A program made the translations under genes and the position numbers. From CAIWKO01 sp964469155 (GTDB lineage Bacteria; Bacteroidota; Bacteroidia; Bacteroidales; CAIWKO01), in contig CAYXXU010000077.1 in assembly GCA_964469155.1 (NCBI GenBank), forward strand, positions 1 to 20,324: a DNA stretch of 20,324 nucleotides, read 5' to 3'. Below are positions 1 through 6,675 of the stretch, piece by piece. The notes beneath the pieces were generated by a model, which saw only the letters and a program-made list of their open reading frames with translations, was not told where the DNA came from and ran no database searches. Numbering within the stretch: the first letter of the stretch is position 1; each line of letters opens with the position of its first letter.

Positions 1-1382
1 TTGTTGACAAGAATTTGAAGAACTTTTCCTGAATTATCGTTGATGCTGACATGGGGTGGTGTGTTGGCATCGGAAAAAGTGCAGACAAAATAGTTGAAGT
101 TCTTGCTGAAAGCCGCATTATAGGTTCCGTCCTTATCAAAAAGTTTGGTTTTCCGGGTTCCGTCAAATTTGATGCTATACAGATCGCGGTTATAGGGTTT
201 GCTTTCGGCCGAAAGATAGTAAACCACCTGATTCTGATCGTCAATGCCTTTTATTGAGGCGACATCCCATGGGCCTTTGGTAATCTGGTTGACAATCTTG
301 CCGTTCATGTCGTAGAGATAGATGTGATTATAACCGTCCAGTTCGCTCATGATGATGAAGTGTTTTCCATCGTCGCAGAATTTATAATCGTCGGTGATTT
401 CGATATAGCTTTTGTTTTCCTGGGTCAGCATGACTTTGCTGCTTCCGGTTGAAGCATTTGCCAAAAGAATTTCCAATTTGTTCTGAAGCCTGTTCATCCG
501 GAAAATTCCCAAAGTATTGGGATCTTTTGTCCAGACAATGCGGGGAATATATTGATCGGTTTCTTTTCCGATGTCCATGTTTTTAAAGGAAGCGGAAGCA
601 AGATCGTATACCAGCACCGTTACCACGGAATTGTCTTCGCCTGCCACAGGATATTTGTACTTGGATTGCACAGGATACAATTCACCGTATTCAGTCATCT
701 GGTATTCCTTTACCCTGCTTTCGTCGAAACGCATGAATGCTATCTTTTTGCTGTCGGGCGACCAGAAAAATGCTTTCGTTAAACTGAACTCTTCTTCGTA
801 GACCCAATCGGGGATACCATTAATGATACTATTCAGCAGGCCATCCCGGGTGAACTGTGTCTCAAGGCCTGTTTTCAGGTCTTTCACATAAAGATTATTG
901 TCGATACTGTAAGCTACTTTGGTTCCGTCTGGCGATAGTTCGGCCAGGCGCTGTTTGCTTCGGTCGGATACGGCAGTAAGCTTTTTTGCAGCCAGATCCA
1001 ACACATAATAGTATGAGATCTCAGAATAACGGAAAACGGGTTCCGACTCCGTTTTTATCAGAACCTTGTTTTCATCGGTGCTCATTTCGAACGATTCTAT
1101 CCTGATGGGAGTAGTTTTCCCGGCAGGAACCAGCATTTCTTTAGTCACCAAAGGCAAGGCTTGTTTGCCATTTTTATAAATAAAATTGTCGATGGTGTAT
1201 TCGTTGGTCAGCACCAGATAGTGTTCGCCATCGTTCATGGAGACTATTTCATCTGCACTTTCAGGGTAAAAAGAGTAATTGATCCACAGGTCTTCTAGGG
1301 TGATGGGTTTATAGGTCTGGGAAAATGCTTGAGTCGTTGAAAGAACAAGCAGAATTGTTAGAGTAAAAATGATCCTTTTCAT
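1..1382 (-). CDS. Dipeptidyl-peptidase IV family (S9B) serine peptidase, N-terminal part
   Basis: Partial gene: about 460 codons from ATG at 1382 run off the left window edge. The protein starts with a Sec signal peptide (MKRIIFTLTILLVLSTTQA, then FSQ), so it is exported to the periplasm. The visible part is the DPP IV N-terminal beta-propeller, with repeated SPDG/WSPDSKKIAF blades. It contains the motif DWVYEEEF (about residues 192-199), whose last two glutamates match the paired Glu that anchors the free substrate N-terminus in DPP IV enzymes. In this family the C-terminal alpha/beta-hydrolase domain carries the Ser-Asp-His triad and removes X-Pro/X-Ala dipeptides; that half lies outside the window, so activity is inferred. 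The gene is divergent from the HD-domain gene, with a 93-nt shared upstream region. The N-terminal assignment is firm; the exact specificity is not. Confidence 0.9.
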   Translation of the reverse strand, partial: MKRIIFTLTILLVLSTTQAFSQTYKPITLEDLWINYSFYPESADEIVSMNDGEHYLVLTNEYTIDNFIYKNGKQALPLVTKEMLVPAGKTTPIRIESFEMSTDENKVLIKTESEPVFRYSEISYYYVLDLAAKKLTAVSDRSKQRLAELSPDGTKVAYSIDNNLYVKDLKTGLETQFTRDGLLNSIINGIPDWVYEEEFSLTKAFFWSPDSKKIAFMRFDESRVKEYQMTEYGELYPVQSKYKYPVAGEDNSVVTVLVYDLASASFKNMDIGKETDQYIPRIVWTKDPNTLGIFRMNRLQNKLEILLANASTGSSKVMLTQENKSYIEITDDYKFCDDGKHFIIMSELDGYNHIYLYDMNGKIVNQITKGPWDVASIKGIDDQNQVVYYLSAESKPYNRDLYSIKFDGTRKTKLFDKDGTYNAAFSKNFNYFVCTFSDANTPPHVSINDNSGKVLQILVN

Positions 1383-1400
1383 GGTGTTAAATTTATGCCG

Positions 1401-1408
1401 CAAAGATA
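1401..1408 (-). promoter_or_regulatory. Putative Bacteroidota -7 element (TATCTTTG) for the S9 peptidase
   Basis: Read on the minus strand, TATCTTTG matches the TAnnTTTG consensus of Bacteroidota housekeeping promoters, 18 nt before the ATG at 1382. No good TTTG -33 box sits at the expected distance, so the call rests on one element and its position. Confidence 0.35.
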
Positions 1409-1421
1409 AGTTGAATTTCAA

Positions 1422-1454
1422 TTGGAGAATGATTATGAATTCTGCTTAATTTTG
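1422..1454 (+). promoter_or_regulatory. Putative Bacteroidota promoter for the HD-domain gene
   Basis: TAATTTTG at 1447-1454 matches TAnnTTTG. A TTG at 1422-1424 lies 22 nt upstream, slightly longer than the usual 19-21 nt spacer. A transcript would begin around 1460, leaving a short leader before ATG 1476. It lies back to back with the minus-strand -7 element at 1401-1408. Confidence 0.35.
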
Positions 1455-1475
1455 CAGGAATAAGCTCAAACATCC

Positions 1476-2048
1476 ATGTTCGATCGTCCCGATGATTTTC
1501 AATTGAAGCAGGAATATTTCCACCGGCACAGCGAATTGCACGGATTGGGTCATACTTACCGGGTGATGTGCCATGTGCTGGCTATAGGATGCGAATTGAA
1601 TCGGATTAAGGAAAAACGATTGGCTTTTTGTGCGGCTTTTGTTCATGATATGTCGCGCAGGCATGATGGCTTCAGCCTCGGTCACGGGCCGAGGGCGGCC
1701 AAAGAAAAGGTTACGGAATTTATGCCCATGTTCCTGAGGAACGGAGTGGGAGAGGAGGACAGGGAAACCATACAGGCTGCTGTGGCCAATCATTCGCAAT
1801 ATACCGAGTTTAAAGAAAGTAGTCCATTTTATAGAGTGACTGCATTATTGAAAGATTCCGATGCTTTGGACCGGATCAGATTGGGTCATGGAAATTTGAA
1901 CCGAAAATATCTTCGTTTTGAAGTTTCAGGCAATTTGATTGATATGGCTGCTGAATTGTTTTTTGCAAGCCGTAAAATCACCTGGATTAGTTTTCAGCAA
2001 ATGCATAATTTGGCTGAAGACATTTATAAAAGGCCTTTAGAGTATTGA
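1476..2048 (+). CDS. HD-domain metal-dependent phosphohydrolase
   Basis: 190-residue soluble protein without signal peptide or membrane segment. It has the HD-superfamily layout: a first His in HGLGHTYRV (H26), the HD doublet in AAFVHDMSRR (H57-D58), further His residues in LGHGP (H70) and VANHSQY (H106), and the acidic helix LLKDSDALDRIR (about 124-135), which supplies the last metal ligand in many members. HD proteins hydrolyse phosphomonoesters, cyclic nucleotides or nucleotides using one or two bound metals; the substrate here cannot be read from sequence. It is a single-domain protein, with no RelA/SpoT synthetase, GGDEF or poly(A) polymerase partner. It is the only plus-strand gene in the left two thirds of the window and converges on the secreted protein at 2238-3881. 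Family call is confident; function unknown. Confidence 0.85.
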   Translation: MFDRPDDFQLKQEYFHRHSELHGLGHTYRVMCHVLAIGCELNRIKEKRLAFCAAFVHDMSRRHDGFSLGHGPRAAKEKVTEFMPMFLRNGVGEEDRETIQAAVANHSQYTEFKESSPFYRVTALLKDSDALDRIRLGHGNLNRKYLRFEVSGNLIDMAAELFFASRKITWISFQQMHNLAEDIYKRPLEY

Positions 2049-2072
2049 TTGGATGCGATTTCAAATATTTTT

Positions 2073-2140
2073 GCCACCAAAACACAAAAGCTCCAAATTA
2101 CACCAAAAAGAATTGCCACGAAGACACGAAGACTCAAAGG
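2073..2140. repeat. Imperfect octamer tract (CCACCAAA / CACGAAGA type)
   Basis: Between the two convergent genes the DNA shows an 8-nt beat: GCCACCAA, AACACAAA, AGCTCCAA, then after a short break CCACGAAG, ACACGAAG, ACTCAAAG. No open frame or strong hairpin explains it. It is one of several short-period tracts in the intergenic DNA of this window. Confidence 0.5.
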
Positions 2141-2183
2141 TTCAGTAAGAAATGGGTCTGTGATTAATTGAATTCAATGGCCT

Positions 2184-2213
2184 AAAAAAAACGGAAGCCG
2201 CAAAGGCTTCCGT
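2184..2213 (-). terminator. Intrinsic terminator of the secreted protein gene at 2238-3881
   Basis: Perfect 9-bp stem (ACGGAAGCC at 2191-2199 and GGCTTCCGT at 2205-2213) with a 5-nt loop. On the minus strand it is followed by a run of eight U (plus-strand A run 2184-2191). It lies 25 nt past the stop codon of the minus-strand gene. There is no matching T run on the plus side, so it probably serves only that gene. Confidence 0.85.
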
Positions 2214-2237
2214 TCCTGTTTATAAGAATGAATGATA

Positions 2238-3881
2238 TTATTCGAGGTCGATCTTGGCAAACCAGATAATTTTTCCGGGTTTGTCGGAACCGAAGAATAC
2301 GAGTTTGCCGGGTTCTGATTCCAGGTAGGGGAATTTTGGGTCTAAATAGTATTCTTTACCACCCAAAGCGGTGAAATCTCCTAAAGTTGCAGCTTTCATA
2401 TCCACTTTTGCAATGCGGGGATAAGTGATTATTTTCTTAAACCAATCGGAATATCCTTTGATCTCTTGAACGACCCAATACATATTGTTGGGATTTTTTC
2501 CAATCAGCATATTCTGGGGAGTGCCATGGTCGCGTGCGTATTCATTGTTTTCCTTGGTATCAACGCCATATTGGGCTTTCAGAATTCCTTTTGCATCGAA
2601 ATGGAAAGCAATGATATCATTATATTGTTTTTCTTTTGTCATGGTTGTAGAGGTGCCACCGAAAGCAGAATAACTTGATGTTGCCTGAGTGCCCATTTTA
2701 TAATTCTGTCCGACCACCATAAATTCACCATTATCAAAAACCTTATAGTTCATGATCTCGAATTTCTTTCCTTCGTAATCGGGTGCTTTTTTCTGTGAAG
2801 GCGGAGTCTTCAGTTTAGCAGCAAATTCTTCGAGGTTGGTTTCTGTAAGATATTCCACTTTGCCTCCGGCTACTTTCATTAATTGAACTGCTTTATATTT
2901 ACTAACTTTCCCATTGAGCTCGTTGTAGTAATCATCTTTGCCTGCAGCCAGCGGACCAAATGCATACACATCCTTATCGTTAACCAATATGTAGTCGATG
3001 TTCCAGTAACTGGCTTTTGATTTGAAGGGAATGCGCTCAGTAAGGTTGAGGTCTTTATCGATACGCACATAAGTGTAATTGGTATTATCCGGATCGCGGT
3101 TGGCTTTGCCCATATTGTAAGGTGCAAAAACAAATATCATGTTGCTGATGGTCTCGTCATCGGAATTTCCATCCACACTTTCGGTAAGGCCTTTGGCATA
3201 AATATACCCGTTGCAATAATCGAAAGGTATTTTCAGATCTTTGATCATATCGAGATCCTTGTTGAATTTCAACAGGTGATATTCCTTGTAATATTTCAGC
3301 GGGTCGTTGCCTTTTTTGGCATCGCGTGCACCTGCCAGCACATACAGATCTCCATTGCTGTCGTCTTCGAAATGAGTGAAATAATAATAGCGTGTTCCTT
3401 CATCATTTTTAGGTTTAACCTTTTCCAATATCTTCACATATTTGTCGTACGACATATTAAACCAGTTGTAGGTGTATGTAATTTGTTTCTTTTTCAAAAC
3501 CAGTGTACCCACCAGGTTACCTTCCACATTGGTTCCTTCAACAGTGTATCCGCCACCTTTGTAATTTACCCATGAAAAATCGAAAGGATTGGATGCTTTT
3601 AATGAAGCTAATTTATCAACTTCTACCTCTTGATTCTTCACATCAATAAAGTTAAAGTCTTTATCAAAGGTGTAGATCTGAAGGGTAATGGAAGTAAGCC
3701 CCGATTTAATTGTATAATACAATTTATACTGTCCGGCATCTGCGAGGTATTTTACATCAACCAGGGTGCCGCGTTTGGCTTTTCCTGTAATTTCATAGGT
3801 TTTCTCGATCATGTTGAATTGCTGGGCAAACAAGCCGGAAGTAGCTAACAATAGAGCCAGAATAAAGATTGTTTTTTTCAT
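2238..3881 (-). CDS. Secreted protein of unknown function, 547 aa
   Basis: Starts with a clear Sec signal peptide (MKKTIFILALLLATSGLFA, cleavage before QQFN). There is no lipobox, no later membrane helix and no T9SS tail, so a periplasmic or outer-membrane-associated location is inferred. The mature part is rich in aromatic and charged residues arranged as short beta-strand-like stretches. It repeats a pattern of the type F/I-D/N-K-DL-D/N-(L/M) followed by IPF (for example KFNKDLDMIKDLKIPFDY and RIDKDLNLTERIPFKSK), which suggests a beta-propeller or other repeated all-beta fold; that is inference. I recognise no catalytic motif and no named family. It is monocistronic: a good promoter lies upstream at 3910-3940 and a strong terminator downstream at 2184-2213. 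Confidence 0.85.
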   Translation of the reverse strand: MKKTIFILALLLATSGLFAQQFNMIEKTYEITGKAKRGTLVDVKYLADAGQYKLYYTIKSGLTSITLQIYTFDKDFNFIDVKNQEVEVDKLASLKASNPFDFSWVNYKGGGYTVEGTNVEGNLVGTLVLKKKQITYTYNWFNMSYDKYVKILEKVKPKNDEGTRYYYFTHFEDDSNGDLYVLAGARDAKKGNDPLKYYKEYHLLKFNKDLDMIKDLKIPFDYCNGYIYAKGLTESVDGNSDDETISNMIFVFAPYNMGKANRDPDNTNYTYVRIDKDLNLTERIPFKSKASYWNIDYILVNDKDVYAFGPLAAGKDDYYNELNGKVSKYKAVQLMKVAGGKVEYLTETNLEEFAAKLKTPPSQKKAPDYEGKKFEIMNYKVFDNGEFMVVGQNYKMGTQATSSYSAFGGTSTTMTKEKQYNDIIAFHFDAKGILKAQYGVDTKENNEYARDHGTPQNMLIGKNPNNMYWVVQEIKGYSDWFKKIITYPRIAKVDMKAATLGDFTALGGKEYYLDPKFPYLESEPGKLVFFGSDKPGKIIWFAKIDLE

Positions 3882-3909
3882 TTTTTTTAGATTTAAGGTT
3901 TAGTTAACA

Positions 3910-3940
3910 CAAAAGTAGTATAACAAAATAATTTTTACAA
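3910..3940 (-). promoter_or_regulatory. Bacteroidota-type promoter of the secreted protein gene
   Basis: Minus strand: TTG at 3940-3938, a 20-nt spacer, then TACTTTTG at 3917-3910. This fits the -33/-7 consensus of Bacteroidota promoters in both boxes and spacing. The predicted start near 3903 gives a leader of about 20 nt before ATG 3881. Confidence 0.55.
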
Positions 3941-4079
3941 GTAAAATTGCAATTATTTTTAAACATTCTAAATAGATTGAGAAATATCAGCAGTACACGA
4001 TGATGTCGGCAACCTGTAGTCTAAAAGCTGAGGAAAGTACCTTTGGTTAGTTTAATCTTGGTCAAAATAATCCTACTTT

Positions 4080-4337
4080 TCAGAAATCCTCCGGACCGCA
4101 AGGCAGTTTCGATAAATTCTTGATGTAACGCTTTTCGTTAAAGATATGGTCGTTGTTGAGAGCATCGTAGACTTCCATGATCAGGCAACGGATAATCATT
4201 TCCCTTGCATGATAATTGTCGTAGCCCAAATACAGCAGTCGTTCGTATGTTTGTTTGACTTCAACCGGGTTGTTGTCCCTTATCTGATCTTCCAAGAGAT
4301 GGATGATTTGATCCCTAAGTTTTTCAGATAATTTCAT
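4080..4337 (-). CDS. Small soluble protein of unknown function, 85 aa
   Basis: Short protein beginning MKLSEKLRDQIIHLLEDQIR. It looks entirely helical, with no signal peptide or membrane segment. Conserved-looking features are the opening amphipathic helix, a PVEVKQTYERLLYLGY segment and a YIKNLSKLP tail. I have an impression of similar 80-90-residue proteins in Bacteroidota, but I recognise no named family and assign no function. A -7-like TAAATTTG lies upstream at 4373-4366. It stands 86 nt downstream of the 204-aa gene on the same strand and may share its transcript. Coding status is supported by the good start, protein-like composition and lack of a competing frame. Confidence 0.75.
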   Translation of the reverse strand: MKLSEKLRDQIIHLLEDQIRDNNPVEVKQTYERLLYLGYDNYHAREMIIRCLIMEVYDALNNDHIFNEKRYIKNLSKLPCGPEDF

Positions 4338-4365
4338 GGTCAGTATTTTATATAGAGCAGTGCAA

Positions 4366-4373
4366 CAAATTTA
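4366..4373 (-). promoter_or_regulatory. Possible -7 element (TAAATTTG) for the 85-aa gene
   Basis: Minus-strand TAAATTTG matches TAnnTTTG 29 nt before ATG 4337. No TTG box is found at the right distance, so this is weak; cotranscription from the promoter at 5067-5098 is equally possible. Confidence 0.25.
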
Positions 4374-4423
4374 TTGTAAAAAATTCAGTGTTCCGTATAT
4401 ATTATTGATTTTTTTGATCAATT

Positions 4424-5038
4424 TTAGTTCATTTCTCCGGAAGAATCCTTGTATTTATGCATTGTTTCGCGAACTTTAGCCAAACGTTTTTCCTGGTTGG
4501 GACTCAGAATGGCTTCCGGCAAAAATGTATTCATTTTTAAAAATTGCTGGTTACAATCAAGGGTGCCTGCGATAATTCCCGAGTTAATTTCGCCAAATAT
4601 GGTATAAACACGATCGCCAATGCAATCAACGTTTATAAAACGGTAGTTGCAATTTTCGTTCAGAAAGCTACGCACTATGCAATAGAAATCTTTAATATTC
4701 AGATTTCGCCTTTCGTTATAACGATAAAAGAAATGTCCGGTATGATAAATGATCCTGGAGCAATCGATCACTGAAATTCCGGCATGTCCTATTCCGTTAT
4801 GATACACCATCATTGCCTTACGGCTAAATTCATCCGGGTTAACAGCAACCCTGCAAATCCAGTGGTTTTTTAATTTCGAGGTATAATCGAAAAAATGGAC
4901 ATGACCCTCGCGGAATGTCTTTTTATCCAGTGTTTTTTTAAGATCATACGCCACATATTCCATTTTACGAAGAACCATTGGATAATCCTTAACCATCTCT
5001 TTACGAATCTCTTTGATTGTCATGGTGGGGACTAACAT
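4424..5038 (-). CDS. Soluble protein of unknown function, 204 aa
   Basis: No signal peptide, membrane helix or recognised catalytic motif. The most distinctive segment is HFFYRYNERR at about residues 102-111, following a predicted beta-rich stretch (about 45-100). A charged C-terminal tail (LSPNQEKRLAKVRETMHKYKD) probably forms a helix. Eight cysteines are scattered without a CxxC pair, so a zinc-ribbon reading is not supported. Two in-frame starts are possible, at 5038 and, five codons later, at 5023. Both lie downstream of the promoter at 5067-5098, so the sequence does not decide between them. It is followed by the 85-aa gene on the same strand. I do not recognise the family. Confidence 0.75.
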   Translation of the reverse strand: MLVPTMTIKEIRKEMVKDYPMVLRKMEYVAYDLKKTLDKKTFREGHVHFFDYTSKLKNHWICRVAVNPDEFSRKAMMVYHNGIGHAGISVIDCSRIIYHTGHFFYRYNERRNLNIKDFYCIVRSFLNENCNYRFINVDCIGDRVYTIFGEINSGIIAGTLDCNQQFLKMNTFLPEAILSPNQEKRLAKVRETMHKYKDSSGEMN

Positions 5039-5066
5039 GATTGGAATTAAACCTTATAATTTTTCT

Positions 5067-5098
5067 CAAAAATAAACTGATTTGATTAGAAATGCAAA
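5067..5098 (-). promoter_or_regulatory. Bacteroidota-type promoter of the 204-aa gene
   Basis: Minus strand: TTTG at 5098-5095, a spacer of exactly 20 nt, then TATTTTTG at 5074-5067. Both boxes and the spacing match the phylum consensus, making this the best promoter in the window. The expected start near 5060 leaves a leader of 20-40 nt. Confidence 0.6.
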
Positions 5099-5137
5099 AA
5101 AATATTAATTAGTTTGCAGTTTTCAGGAAATCTTAAA

Positions 5138-6559
5138 TCATAAACCAATCTTCTCCAGCAACACAATATTCTCCACATGATGGGTATGCGGGAACATATC
5201 AAGGGGCTGAATGGCTGTGACTTTATATTGTTCGCCCAGGAGGGCAATATCACGTGCCTGTGTTGCGGGGTTGCAACTTACATAAACGATTCGTTCGGGC
5301 GATGCCTGTATAATCTGTTCCACCACATCGGGATGCATACCATTACGCGGTGGATCTGTGATGATCACATCGGGTTTCCCATACAAGGTAAAAAAATATT
5401 CGTTCAATATCTTAGCCATATCACCAGCAATAAAAGTGGTGTTGGTAATGTCATTAATTTCTGAGTTCTTTTTCGCATCTTCCACGGCCGAACCAAGGTA
5501 TTCTATCCCTATTACCTGTTTTGCCTGTCGGGCCACAAAACTGGCAATGGTTCCTGTCCCGGTATACAGGTCGTAAACCAGTTTGTCCGGCGTTATTTGG
5601 GCGAATTCCTTAACAATATCATACATACGCAAAGCCTGCCGGCTGTTAGTCTGGAAGAACGACACCGGCCCTATGCGGAAATGCAGGTCGCCTAACTGTT
5701 CGGTTATAAATTCCTTTCCTTTATAACAAAGAATTTCAAGATCGGAAATGGTATCGTTGAATTTGGTATTTACCACATACATCAGCGATGTAAGAGCGGG
5801 ACAGATCCGCAATATGTGCTCCAGCACCATTTTTTGGTGCTCCTCATTCTCTTCTCCGAATACCATAATGGCCATCGTTTCGCCCAAAGTTGTATTTCTG
5901 ATCAGCAAATTTCTAAGAAAACCTGTATGACGGCGTGGATTGTAGAAAGTAAAGCCCTGTTTGATGCAAAAATCCTTAACACTATTGCGTATCAGATTAC
6001 TGGGTTCATCCTGCAGATAACATTGTGTCAGGTCCAGCACCCGGTCGAAATGTTGTGCTATGTGAAATCCAAGGGCGTTCATGTTCAAGCTTTCACGGTT
6101 GGGCGATTGCATATTTTCATCAGTCAGCCAGCGGTAATCGGAAAAAGTATATTCCAGTTTATTGCGGTAAGCAGTTTGATATTCCGAAGCAATGATGTTG
6201 TTTATCTTTGGCATTTCTACTTTGGCAATGCGTTCGAAATTATCAACCACTTGCTTTTGCTTGTAAAACAACTGATGTTCGTACTGCATATGCTGCCATT
6301 TGCAGCCGCCGCACAGACCAAAATGTATGCAAAAAGGCTCCGCACGTTTGTCCGATAGTTTCTGAAAGGCAATGGCCCTGCCTTCCATAAACGATTTTTT
6401 ATTCCGGGTCACCTGTATATCGCAAATATCTCCTGGCACGGCATTGCTTACAAATATCACCATATTGTCGTGCCTGGCCAGCGCTTTTCCCTCGGCTGCC
6501 GCTTCGGTAATCTCTATATTTTGCAGTATTATCCTTTCAAAAGGTTTCTTTCTTCTCAT
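5138..6559 (-). CDS. rlmD: 23S rRNA (uracil-5-)-methyltransferase, RumA/RlmD family
   Basis: 473-residue RNA m5U methyltransferase that uses S-adenosylmethionine to methylate a uracil in 23S rRNA. It has an N-terminal TRAM-like RNA-binding domain (about 8-65). The Fe-S cluster cysteines C77, C83 and C86 lie in CIHFGLCGGCKWQ, with C180 in DLTQCYLQ as probable fourth ligand. Then come the SFFQTNS segment (300-306), SAM-binding motif DLYTGTGT (330-337), TDPPRNG (401-407), the catalytic cysteine C429 in YVSCNPA, and the HVENIVLL motif with the general-base Glu (E463). All key residues are present and the length is normal. In some bacteria a single enzyme modifies both U747 and U1939 (RlmCD), so site specificity is not certain. 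ATG 6559 is the only plausible start, directly before the TRAM domain. Confidence 0.92.
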   Translation of the reverse strand: MRRKKPFERIILQNIEITEAAAEGKALARHDNMVIFVSNAVPGDICDIQVTRNKKSFMEGRAIAFQKLSDKRAEPFCIHFGLCGGCKWQHMQYEHQLFYKQKQVVDNFERIAKVEMPKINNIIASEYQTAYRNKLEYTFSDYRWLTDENMQSPNRESLNMNALGFHIAQHFDRVLDLTQCYLQDEPSNLIRNSVKDFCIKQGFTFYNPRRHTGFLRNLLIRNTTLGETMAIMVFGEENEEHQKMVLEHILRICPALTSLMYVVNTKFNDTISDLEILCYKGKEFITEQLGDLHFRIGPVSFFQTNSRQALRMYDIVKEFAQITPDKLVYDLYTGTGTIASFVARQAKQVIGIEYLGSAVEDAKKNSEINDITNTTFIAGDMAKILNEYFFTLYGKPDVIITDPPRNGMHPDVVEQIIQASPERIVYVSCNPATQARDIALLGEQYKVTAIQPLDMFPHTHHVENIVLLEKIGL

Positions 6560-6563
6560 TTTT

Positions 6564-6674
6564 ATAGTTCAAAATTCATAGTTCATAGGTTCAGGTTCGG
6601 AGCTGGTAGTTTTTATATGTATTGGCAAATTTAACCTGTGTTGTTTATACTTCGGGATTCATGATTCGTTATTC
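6564..6674. repeat. Two imperfect heptamer tracts (NNNRTTC type)
   Basis: The gap between rlmD and the GWxTD gene holds two tracts with a 7-nt beat. The first (6564-6600) reads ATAGTTC, AAAATTC, ATAGTTC, ATAGGTTC, AGGTTCGG. The second (6653-6674) reads GGGATTC, ATGATTC, GTTATTC and stops at the GWxTD stop codon. A TAAATTTG at 6633-6626 lies between them on the minus strand and could be the rlmD -7 element, which would place the first tract inside the rlmD leader. Confidence 0.5.
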
Positions 6675-6675
6675 T

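Noticed and set aside
1446..1799. Minus-strand open frame of 117 codons
   Set aside because: Lies antisense to the HD-domain gene, whose metal-binding residues are intact.
3882..4079. Possible small RNA or tRNA in the gap upstream of the secreted protein gene
   Set aside because: Apart from the promoter at 3910-3940 there is no cloverleaf, strong hairpin or terminator; nothing further can be supported.
4400..4423. Short ATTGAT/ATCAAT hairpin after the 204-aa gene as a terminator
   Set aside because: Only six A/T-rich pairs and no U-run after it on the minus strand.
5816..6358. Plus-strand open frame of 180 codons inside rlmD
   Set aside because: Antisense to the Fe-S and substrate-binding region of an intact methyltransferase gene.
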